From Bryobacteraceae bacterium (GTDB taxonomy: Bacteria > Acidobacteriota > Terriglobia > Bryobacterales > Bryobacteraceae): a stretch of 64,000 bases of DNA. The DNA is taken from assembly GCA_019748195.1 (NCBI GenBank), contig JAIEPW010000011.1, forward strand, positions 1-64,000. Direction: 5' to 3'. Numbering within the stretch: position 1 is the stretch's first letter; each line of letters starts with the position of its first letter. A program made the position numbers and the translations under genes. Shown here piece by piece: positions 28,984-36,994 of the stretch. The notes under the pieces were generated by a model. It was not told the origin of the DNA, made no database searches, and saw only the letters and a list, made by a program, of their open reading frames with translations.

Positions 28984-30138
28984 ATGACGCGCCGGACTTT
29001 GCTCACCCTGCCGCTCGCGGCGGCCGCGAATTCACAGGATACGCTTGCGCAGGCTCGCGCGATACACGCCACCAGCCTGGGCGTCGATTCGCATCTCGAT
29101 ACAGCGCAGCGCGTCCTCATGGAGAATCTGGACCTCTCCAAGCGCCATGCCGACGGACATGTCGATATCCCCCGGCTGAAGGAAGGCGGGGTTCGCGCGC
29201 CCTTCTTCGCTCTGTGGGTTCCGGTGTACTACAAGGGCTCGGAGGCGGTTCGCCGTACTCTGCAGTTGCATGACGCGATGCTCAAGGTCTTCGCCGCGCA
29301 TCCCGGCCAGATCGCGCTGGCGCGGAACGCCTCTGAGATTGAGTCGCTCGCCAAGGCGGGCCGCATCGCGGCGGTGCTCACGCTCGAAGGCGGACACCAG
29401 ATCGCCGACGATCTGGCGGTGCTGCGCACCTACCAGCACTTGGGAATTCGCTCCATGACGCTCACGCACTTCCGCAACAACAATTGGGCGGATGCGTCCA
29501 CCGACAAACCCGTTCACAACGGGCTGACCGCGTTCGGCAAGGATGTCGTGCGGGAGATGAATCGCATCGGCATGATCGTCGACATCTCTCACGTCTCCGA
29601 CAAGACTTTTTTCGACACGCTTGCGGTCACCAGCAAGCCGGTGATCGCGTCACACTCCTCCTGCCGCGCGCTCTCGCCCGTCCCCCGCAATATGTCCGAC
29701 GAAATGATCGGCGCCCTGAGCCGCAACGGCGGCGTTATCTCGATCAACTTCGGCGAAGGCTTCATCCATCCCAAGGATGCCGAAGCCCTCATGCGCGCCG
29801 TTCAAAGCGTGGGCTATAGCGAACCGGCGCTTTCCGGCGCCGCTCTCGACGAGTACGCGAAGAAGAGCCATTCCACCCTGCTCAAACCGGCAGCGGTGCA
29901 AGCCGCCATCTCCGATGTCGCCAATCACATCGACCACGCGGTGAAGATCGCCGGCGTCGACCACGTCGGCATCGGCAGCGATTACGACGGCATCTCCGGT
30001 CCCCCCAACGGGCTTCCCGACATCGGCAAGATGCCGCTTCTGACCGCCGAACTGCTCCGGCGCGGCCACAAGGAGGATGCCATCCGCAAGATCCTGGGCG
30101 GCAATCTCATGCGTGTCATCCGCGAGACCTGTGGCTAG
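28984..30138 (+). CDS. Membrane dipeptidase (M19 / renal dipeptidase family), probable exported
   Basis: MTRRTLLTLPLAAAA leader, GVDSHLDTAQ, IDISHVSDKTFFDTLAVTSKPVIASHSSCRAL, VDHVGIGSDYDGI. Confidence 0.92.
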   Translation: MTRRTLLTLPLAAAANSQDTLAQARAIHATSLGVDSHLDTAQRVLMENLDLSKRHADGHVDIPRLKEGGVRAPFFALWVPVYYKGSEAVRRTLQLHDAMLKVFAAHPGQIALARNASEIESLAKAGRIAAVLTLEGGHQIADDLAVLRTYQHLGIRSMTLTHFRNNNWADASTDKPVHNGLTAFGKDVVREMNRIGMIVDISHVSDKTFFDTLAVTSKPVIASHSSCRALSPVPRNMSDEMIGALSRNGGVISINFGEGFIHPKDAEALMRAVQSVGYSEPALSGAALDEYAKKSHSTLLKPAAVQAAISDVANHIDHAVKIAGVDHVGIGSDYDGISGPPNGLPDIGKMPLLTAELLRRGHKEDAIRKILGGNLMRVIRETCG

Positions 30139-30140
30139 GG

Positions 30141-31049
30141 TCAGTGGCGCGCGGTCCGCTTCACCACGGCCACGCCCAGAAAGATGATCGCCATCGCGAC
30201 CGTCTCCCGCATCCCAAACGGCTCGCGGTAAATCAGCCAGCCCAGAAAGACGGCGACTAGCGGATTGATGTAGTTGTAAATCGAGACCACCGGTACCGGC
30301 AGCCGGTCCAGCGCGTAGATATAGGCGCTGTAGCCGACAATCGAACCGAACGTGATCAGGTAGATCAGAGCGCCCACGCCGCGCCCGCTCCACTCAACCG
30401 GATGCTGCGGAATCGCCGCCGTCAGCAGCGTGAAGAGCAGGCCTGTCGCCAGTTGCTGCACCGCCCCGCTCACCACCGGATGCGACTTCGAGGTCAGTCG
30501 CCGTTGCAGGATCGAGCCGACGGACCATCCCGCGCAACCGAACTGCAGCAGCCCGAAACCGGCCAGCATCGCCGAACCCTCCGCGCCGCCGCGCATCGCA
30601 TCCGGGCCCAGCAGAAACGCAACGCCCGACAGCCCGATCAGCATCCCCGCCATCGTCGGCCCATGCAGCCGGTCCCCTCCGGGGATCAGCGCCTCAATTC
30701 CCACCATCCAGAACGGCGAGGTCGTCAGGAACAGAGCGGCCATCCCGCTGGGAATCCATTGTTCGGCGAAAGCCAGGCATCCGTTCCCGATTCCCAGCGT
30801 GATCACCCCGAACAGCGCCGTCCGCCACAGCTCTCTTCCCCGCGGGATGTGCATCTTCATCGCCGCGGCCGCAATCAGCAGCACCCCGCCGCTGATCACA
30901 TACCGGATGGCCACCAGCGTCAACGGCGGAAACGACTCCAGGGCCATGCGGATGCCCAGGTACGTCGTGCCCCAGAAGAAACACACCGCAATCAGGGACG
31001 CCCATGCCGCTGCCCTCTCTTTTTCGGTCAATTCTCCAGCGTAGCTCAA
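30141..31049 (-). CDS. EamA/DMT-family transporter
   Basis: Ten hydrophobic segments; FFWGTTYLGIRMALESFPPLTLVAIRYVISGGVLL. Confidence 0.9.
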   Translation of the reverse strand: MSYAGELTEKERAAAWASLIAVCFFWGTTYLGIRMALESFPPLTLVAIRYVISGGVLLIAAAAMKMHIPRGRELWRTALFGVITLGIGNGCLAFAEQWIPSGMAALFLTTSPFWMVGIEALIPGGDRLHGPTMAGMLIGLSGVAFLLGPDAMRGGAEGSAMLAGFGLLQFGCAGWSVGSILQRRLTSKSHPVVSGAVQQLATGLLFTLLTAAIPQHPVEWSGRGVGALIYLITFGSIVGYSAYIYALDRLPVPVVSIYNYINPLVAVFLGWLIYREPFGMRETVAMAIIFLGVAVVKRTARH

Positions 31050-31075
31050 GCCGCGGCTTCCACCCGCGGTCTACA

Positions 31076-32014
31076 ATGAAAAGCTTGATTGTCACGCTCA
31101 CGGTGAATCCCGCCATCGAACGCACGGTCACGGTGGACCGCCTGGTGTTCGAGGATCGCGGCTACATCCTTTCCCAGGCCGAGCAGCCCGGCGGCCGCGG
31201 ACTCAGCGCCGCCCGCGTCATCCACAGCTTCGGGGGCAAGGTGACCGCCGTGGTCACCTCCGGGGGCGGCGTCGGCGAGCAGATCGAGGACATGCTCACC
31301 GGGCTCGGCTTCAAGAGCCGGGTCGTCAAAATCCGCAATCAGAATCGGACCAACTTCACCATCTCCGACCGGCAGGGACTCACCGTGAAGCTGAACGAAC
31401 TCGGTCCCCCCATCGAGCGCGAGGAACTGGAGGCGCTCCGCCGGGTAATCGCCGAGGTGCTCGAGAAGTCAGCCTGGTTGATGATCTGCGGCAGCCTGCC
31501 CCCCGGCGTCGACCCCTACTTCTATGCCCGCCTGATCGAGATGTGCCACTCCGCCGGCGTGCAAACGCTGGTCGATACCGACGGCGATCCGCTGCTGCAT
31601 GCTCTCGAAGCAAAGCCCACCGCGATTGCGCCCAACCAGCACGAAGCCGAGCGCCTGCTCAGCCGCGCCCTGATTACACGCAGCCAGACGATGGAGGCGC
31701 TGCAACGGCTTCACGGCATGGGGCCGAATACGGTCCTGCTTTCCCTGGGCAGCCGGGGCGCGATCGCCACCAACGGCGAAGAACAGATCGAGGCGGTCCC
31801 GCCCCGCGTCGAGGCCCTATGCCCCATCGGCGCCGGCGACGCGCTTTCCGCCGCTTATGTCTGGGCACGCCGAAAGGGGAAGAATTTCTCCGATGCTCTT
31901 CGCTGGGGCGTCGCCGCCGGCACCGCCTCCGCCGCGCTGCCCGGCATCACCTTCGCCGATCTCGCGCAAACCAAGGCCGTGTACAAAGGCGTTCAGGTCC
32001 GGCCGCTCCGCTGA
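31076..32014 (+). CDS. 1-phosphofructokinase/PfkB-family sugar kinase
   Basis: IVTLTVNPAIERTVTVDRLV; GGRGLSAARVIHSFGG; PIGAGDALSAAYVWA. Confidence 0.9.
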   Translation: MKSLIVTLTVNPAIERTVTVDRLVFEDRGYILSQAEQPGGRGLSAARVIHSFGGKVTAVVTSGGGVGEQIEDMLTGLGFKSRVVKIRNQNRTNFTISDRQGLTVKLNELGPPIEREELEALRRVIAEVLEKSAWLMICGSLPPGVDPYFYARLIEMCHSAGVQTLVDTDGDPLLHALEAKPTAIAPNQHEAERLLSRALITRSQTMEALQRLHGMGPNTVLLSLGSRGAIATNGEEQIEAVPPRVEALCPIGAGDALSAAYVWARRKGKNFSDALRWGVAAGTASAALPGITFADLAQTKAVYKGVQVRPLR

Positions 32015-32043
32015 AAAGTCCGCCCTGCTACCATGGTCGAATC

Positions 32044-32637
32044 ATGAAATTGCTAGCCGTCCTTGCCGCGGGTGCCTGCCTGCTCTCCGCCGAGCCGCTC
32101 ACTAAAGCCGAACGCGACGCCGCCGTCGCCCAACTGCAACGCACCGCCAAGTTATTCAAAAACTCGGTGAAGGGTCTGACGCCGGAACAGTGGAAGTTCA
32201 AGCAGGCCGCCGACCGCTGGTCCGCCGCCGAAGTCGCGGAACACATCACCTTAAGCGAGGACACCATCTTCGGCGCCTCCCAAAACGCGCTGAAAACACC
32301 GGCGAAGCCCCACGCCGCCGACGCCGCCCAGAAGGATGCCATGATCCTGAAAGCCGTTCCGGAGCGCAATCAGAAGGTGCAGGCGCCGGAGGTTCTGCGT
32401 CCTACCAACAAGTGGCCCGACCCGAAAGCCATGTTGAAAGAGTTTGATACCCGCCGCAAACGCAATATCAACTACATCAGGACCACGCAGGACGACCTGC
32501 GAGCCCACTTCGTCCCGCACCCGGTTCTCGGGCCCATGGACGGATACCAGTGGATCCTGCTGCTGTCGGCGCATTCCGAACGGCACACCAACCAGATCCT
32601 CGAAGTGAAGGCCGATTCCAAGTTCCCCAAGAAGTAA
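32044..32637 (+). CDS. DinB-family protein with signal peptide
   Basis: MKLLAVLAAGACLLSAEP leader; LTPEQWKFKQAADRWSAAEVAEHITLSEDTIF. Confidence 0.82.
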   Translation: MKLLAVLAAGACLLSAEPLTKAERDAAVAQLQRTAKLFKNSVKGLTPEQWKFKQAADRWSAAEVAEHITLSEDTIFGASQNALKTPAKPHAADAAQKDAMILKAVPERNQKVQAPEVLRPTNKWPDPKAMLKEFDTRRKRNINYIRTTQDDLRAHFVPHPVLGPMDGYQWILLLSAHSERHTNQILEVKADSKFPKK

Positions 32638-32639
32638 TC

Positions 32640-33209
32640 ATGGCCACGCTGACCGCCGAAGAACGCGACTTCCTTGCCGCCCAACTCCGGCAGTCCTCCA
32701 GCCAGTTCCTGGAGGCGATCGCCGGTCTTCCGCCGGAGCAATGGTCTTTCCGCCCCTCGGAGGACGTCTGGTCCGTTCAGGAAATCGCGGACCATGTCGT
32801 GGTAGTGGAACAGCGCATCTTCAAAATGATCCAGAAAATCTTGCGCGATCCGGCGCAGCCCGAAAAGGCCGCCGGGGTCGCGGGCAAGGAACGAAAACTG
32901 ATGCGCGCGGTCCTCGACCGCTCCACCCGCGTGAAAGTTCCGGAACCGATGGAGCCCACCGGTCAGGCGGAAACCCCCGAACAGATCGCCGCTTTGTTCC
33001 AGCAGGTCCGAGCGAAAACGCTGGACTACGTGCGCGACACCGCGGACCCCCTCCATCATCACTTCGCGCCCCACTTTGTTTTGAAGGATCTGGACGGCGC
33101 ACAGTGGCTGCTGATGATCGCCTTGCATACATCGCGGCACGTCCAGCAGATCGACGAAGTGAAGGCCCATGCCGCGTACCCTGGACAGGCGAGTCAGGCA
33201 GCGTCCTGA
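32640..33209 (+). CDS. DinB-family protein (cytoplasmic paralogue)
   Basis: LPPEQWSFRPSEDVWSVQEIADHVVVVEQRIF; no leader; tandem with 32044..32637. Confidence 0.82.
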   Translation: MATLTAEERDFLAAQLRQSSSQFLEAIAGLPPEQWSFRPSEDVWSVQEIADHVVVVEQRIFKMIQKILRDPAQPEKAAGVAGKERKLMRAVLDRSTRVKVPEPMEPTGQAETPEQIAALFQQVRAKTLDYVRDTADPLHHHFAPHFVLKDLDGAQWLLMIALHTSRHVQQIDEVKAHAAYPGQASQAAS

Positions 33210-33330
33210 CGCGGTCCCCGTATCTCCCAGTACCAGCCGGTACACCCTGTTCTCGAATCGATGCGGCGATCCGCGCGTTTTCCGCTATCCTGGTATGCGA
33301 CCACAAGCAGGACGCGAGTGAGGGACAGGC

Positions 33331-33732
33331 ATGGCGAAGGTAATGCAGATCTATCTGGTTCACGCGGAGGGGGACGACGCCGTCCGCGAAAAACTAACCA
33401 CCCAGGCGAGAACCGCGAAACTGGCCGTTGAGTTCACCTATCTGCCCACCAAGCAGCCTTGGCTTCCCCACTGGAAAGCCAGTTGCCGCGGCAAGATTCT
33501 GCAGAGCAGCGGCGCGATCGTGCTGCTCACCAAGCGCGCTCAGGACCCGGCCGCCATCAAAACCGAGCTCGAGTTGCTTTCGGAGATCGACAGCCCCGTG
33601 ATGGGCGTCTTCATGGAGGGTCGGGGGATCGTCCCGGAGCAGTTGCGGGATGTCCCGGTTATTGAATGGAACTGGCCGGAAGTCGCCAAGTTCATCCAGT
33701 CCCTCGGGCGTGGCATGACAGCCAACGCGTAA
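33331..33732 (+). CDS. Small stand-alone TIR-like (DUF1863/ThsB-like) protein
   Basis: MQIYLVHAEGDDAVREKL...FTYLPTKQPWLPHWKASCRGKILQSSGAIVLLTKRAQDPAAIKTELELLSEIDSPVMGVFMEG: TIR-like beta/alpha pattern with IVLLT strand and conserved-position Glu. Confidence 0.5.
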   Translation: MAKVMQIYLVHAEGDDAVREKLTTQARTAKLAVEFTYLPTKQPWLPHWKASCRGKILQSSGAIVLLTKRAQDPAAIKTELELLSEIDSPVMGVFMEGRGIVPEQLRDVPVIEWNWPEVAKFIQSLGRGMTANA

Positions 33733-33795
33733 GTTGTTGAATCAAAAAGACTAAGTTCAAGTAATAGTACGTTCAAGACGATCGGGTCCATCGCC

Positions 33796-34509
33796 TTGGC
33801 GCGTCCCCATGCCAAAATGAAGGCGCAAAGGTTCGCCTTGGACCACCAGTACATTGAAGCGAACTCGATCGCCGAACGCTACCTGCGTCGCGAACTGTCC
33901 ATGGAGCAGCGCGCCGCCTTCGAGCAGCACTTCGTGGACTGCGAAGAGTGCCGCGATCGGCTGGCCCTCGCTGAGATGTTTCTCGCCTCGGAACCGGCGC
34001 CTCCGGAGCCCGAACCCCACCCCATCACGTCTCCCGCCCCCGTCCCTGTTTCCGTCTCCAGACACGACGGGCCGCACCTGCCGCCGGTGGCGGTTTGGCT
34101 AGGTCAACTTCAATTGTGGCAATTACTTACAGGAATCGGCGCGGCGGCGATGCTGGTTTTGAGCATCCCCTCCCTCCTGTTCCTCCGGGATCAGCGGCAT
34201 TCCGCTCCGGTCTACCGGCTGCAGCCAGCCGGCGAAACGGCGATCTCTTCCGGCGCGGCCGCGGTTTTGCTGATCCACATTCCCGGAAGCGGCCCCTTTG
34301 GCGAGTACCGGGCCGCGCTTCGCTGCGAAGACGGCGGGACCCGCTGGCTGCTCCGCGACCTCCGGCCCGCCTCCGGTGGAGTGCTGGCCCTGGCGATTCA
34401 ACCAGATACGCTTCGCGCCGGACGCTGTGTTCTGGACCTGTCCGGCGTCGCCGCGGGCGGCGGGGAAACCCGTGTGGCGACGTTCCAGTTGCGGGTCAAA
34501 CCTCGATAG
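33796..34509 (+). CDS. Zinc-finger (zf-HC2) single-pass membrane protein, anti-sigma-like
   Basis: RAAFEQHFVDCEECRDRLALAEMF; TM LLTGIGAAAMLVLSIPSLLFL. Confidence 0.72.
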   Translation: MARPHAKMKAQRFALDHQYIEANSIAERYLRRELSMEQRAAFEQHFVDCEECRDRLALAEMFLASEPAPPEPEPHPITSPAPVPVSVSRHDGPHLPPVAVWLGQLQLWQLLTGIGAAAMLVLSIPSLLFLRDQRHSAPVYRLQPAGETAISSGAAAVLLIHIPGSGPFGEYRAALRCEDGGTRWLLRDLRPASGGVLALAIQPDTLRAGRCVLDLSGVAAGGGETRVATFQLRVKPR

Positions 34510-34597
34510 CGCCCCTACAAGCCCCCGATTCGCCCGTCCGCTACCTGCTTGGTTGTCCACCCCGCGCGGGGATCGTACAATAGAGGTTCATCCTGCC

Positions 34598-34867
34598 ATG
34601 GCTTACGTAATCGCGGAACCCTGCATTGGAACCAAGGATACGGCTTGCGTCGACGCTTGTCCGGTCGACTGCATCCATCCGAAGAAGGACGAGGGTGGGT
34701 TTGACGGCGTGGATATGCTCTACATTGACCCCGTGGAGTGCATCGACTGCGGTGCTTGCGTTCCGGTTTGCCCGGTTTCGGCGATTTTCGCTCTCGACGA
34801 TCTGCCGGAGAAATGGGCGGACTTCGCCAAGAAGAACGCCGATTACTTCGGCCGCGCCACCGTCTGA
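34598..34867 (+). CDS. Ferredoxin, 2[4Fe-4S] or [3Fe-4S][4Fe-4S] type
   Basis: MAYVIAEPCIGTKDTACVDACPVDCIHPK...YIDPVECIDCGACVPVCPVSAIF. Confidence 0.95.
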   Translation: MAYVIAEPCIGTKDTACVDACPVDCIHPKKDEGGFDGVDMLYIDPVECIDCGACVPVCPVSAIFALDDLPEKWADFAKKNADYFGRATV

Positions 34868-35298
34868 TCTGCATTCCCGCCACGATGATCGGAGGGTCCC
34901 TTCTGGGGCAACGGCTCCTCGGACGGTTCCCCCGCTTGAGGACCTCCGGCCTTCAAAATCGTTGTGGAAATGCTCCTGCTGATCTTCTCCTGCGATTCCG
35001 CCAGGCTTAACCTCACGTCCGCGTTGAAACGATCCCGGTTCTCCCGGTTCAGGAAGTGGACCGCCGCCAAGGCAAACGCGCTGGCCGCCAGCTCCAGCAT
35101 CTCGAGGGAGTGCTGGACCGGGCCGCCGGGAATCCAGCCCGCCGTTCGCAACATGGTCACGGCCTGGCAGAACGGCAACAGGCCGATGCTGAAGGCCAGG
35201 AATCGAATGCGGCGGTTGGACGCCCTGCGAATCAACAGGAGCGCGCAAACCCCGGTAATGGCGTAGGCCGTTAATGCAGCTAAGGACGCAGCGGACAC
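34843..35298 (-). CDS. Hypothetical membrane protein
   Basis: GTG start at 35298 in the long ORF; LAALTAYAITGVCALLLIRRASNRRIRFLAFSIGLLPFCQAVTML two TMs; 25-nt 3' overlap with the ferredoxin. Confidence 0.5.
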   Translation of the reverse strand: MSAASLAALTAYAITGVCALLLIRRASNRRIRFLAFSIGLLPFCQAVTMLRTAGWIPGGPVQHSLEMLELAASAFALAAVHFLNRENRDRFNADVRLSLAESQEKISRSISTTILKAGGPQAGEPSEEPLPQKGPSDHRGGNADQTVARPK

Positions 35299-35969
35299 GT
35301 GTTCTTTCCCTCCTCCGTCGAGCTGTCCGTGGGCGGTTCCATAAGCCCTCCCAGAAGCGCGTGCCGAACCGAGAGTTCGGTTCGGCCTCGAATTCTCTTC
35401 TTCTCGAAAGCATGTTTGAGGTGAGCCTTCACCGTTCGAACCGCGATTCCGAGCTCGTGAGCGATCTCGCCGTTGCTGTAGCCCTCTTGCACCCGCACCA
35501 GGACCTGCAACTCGCGGTCGGTCAAGGTTGTGCCCAGTTCCATTCCCAACAACGGGGAGACGGAATGAGCACAATCGTGCACCCAGAGATCGCCATTCGC
35601 CACCGCGCGGATGCACCCCAGGACGCGATCCCGGCTGTCGGATCGATGCAGAATCCCCCTCACCCCCGCGTTGAGGAACCGGAGCACCTCCACCCCGATC
35701 CAGGACCCGCCCCACACCGCCGCGGCGCGAATCTGTAAGCGGTGGGCGCCCAGCCAGTCGAGTACCTCCTTGACACCAAACGCCTTGTCGATGAGATATA
35801 CGTCCGGCTCATCGGCTGAGGCAGGCGGGCGCGGAAGGTGGTTCGAGGCTCCGATCCACTCCAGGTCCCCGGTGCCTTCGATCCACTGCTCCACGCCGGC
35901 GGCGACCGCCGGGCTGGTGTCTAACAGCGTAACGGTGATCTTTTTTGTCTGCACGGTTAAATCCCGCAT
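35280..35969 (-). CDS. LuxR/NarL-family response regulator (orphan)
   Basis: C-terminal TLTDRELQVLVRVQEGYSNGEIAHELGIAVRTVKAHLKHAFEK LuxR HTH; N-terminal receiver-like fold (EPDVYLIDKAF). Confidence 0.85.
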   Translation of the reverse strand: MRDLTVQTKKITVTLLDTSPAVAAGVEQWIEGTGDLEWIGASNHLPRPPASADEPDVYLIDKAFGVKEVLDWLGAHRLQIRAAAVWGGSWIGVEVLRFLNAGVRGILHRSDSRDRVLGCIRAVANGDLWVHDCAHSVSPLLGMELGTTLTDRELQVLVRVQEGYSNGEIAHELGIAVRTVKAHLKHAFEKKRIRGRTELSVRHALLGGLMEPPTDSSTEEGKNTCPLRP

Positions 35970-36715
35970 TCCAGGTCGAGCGAATCTCCCACGGCATTGC
36001 CTTGCTCATCGAACACATCGATAATCTTCGCTCCCACGAAGTAACCTCCGGCCGTTCCCGCGCGGCAATGCCGAGCCTCGGCGAAGATCACCAGCGCTCC
36101 CGACGCCACGGCGATTTGAGATCCGGGCAGAATGGCTTCGCGGACATGGAGTCCTACGCCGGTTCGAGAAATGTCCCACAGTTCGGCGGAACACCATTGC
36201 GTCACCCGCGGATGGACCGTCTTCACTTTGACGCCGGTGGAGATGGAATAACGGGTTTCGTTGCGCCTCTCCGATTCTGGCGCGGCGGTGAACTTCCGCG
36301 GGTCCGTCACCGAGAGGAGAACCTTGAGTTCCGCGGCCGCGGCGTCGGAAATCGTGCTGGCGCCGCCGGATCGGAACAACACCCGATCCTTGACATCCAC
36401 CAGGCTGTGCCGCACATCCACCCCCACCTCGAAGCGGTCTTGCATCGGGATGCAATAACAGACTTCCCCCAGCAACATCGCCTCCGAGGTCGAAACCTCC
36501 AAACAGCTCCCCGGCACGATCACCTTCCCGGTTTGCACACGCATCCCGTGGGCGGAGACATTCAGAAGAATGCCTTGCAGCACCTCTGGATTGGACCCGA
36601 GCACTTTGATCGTGACTGGCTCAAGAATCCCGAAGCGCTCTTCCCGCCTGCGATCGGCCTTGGGTTCCACCCCGCCGAATCCGAGCATCCGAAGCATGGA
36701 AAATACACCGGCCAT
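35957..36715 (-). CDS. Tandem PilZ-domain protein
   Basis: RRREERFGILEPVTIKV...LLNVSAHGMRVQT and ERRNETRYSISTGVKVKT...AELWDISRTGVGLHV: two PilZ-like RxxxR / (D/N)xSxxG units. Confidence 0.75.
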   Translation of the reverse strand: MAGVFSMLRMLGFGGVEPKADRRREERFGILEPVTIKVLGSNPEVLQGILLNVSAHGMRVQTGKVIVPGSCLEVSTSEAMLLGEVCYCIPMQDRFEVGVDVRHSLVDVKDRVLFRSGGASTISDAAAAELKVLLSVTDPRKFTAAPESERRNETRYSISTGVKVKTVHPRVTQWCSAELWDISRTGVGLHVREAILPGSQIAVASGALVIFAEARHCRAGTAGGYFVGAKIIDVFDEQGNAVGDSLDLECGI

Positions 36716-36994
36716 ACTGCGACCTCCTGCCGCGGAGACGACGATCACCTGACCGCCGGAATCCCCCGGTACTGGAATGAACCTGGCATACCACTCCAGG
36801 CTATCCATACCTACACTATCGACGACTAATTAGCAGGCCATTACGGAAATTAAGGTGATTTACGGGGCTTTCAGGCCAACTTCCCGCGTGCAGTTTTGCA
36901 CACTGGCCTTGATTCCCCCGAGCCACCGTGGCGCGGCTCGCCCGCAACGCGACGGGAAAGGCCTTGTTATTCCTACGCTTACGAGAGAAGTCTG

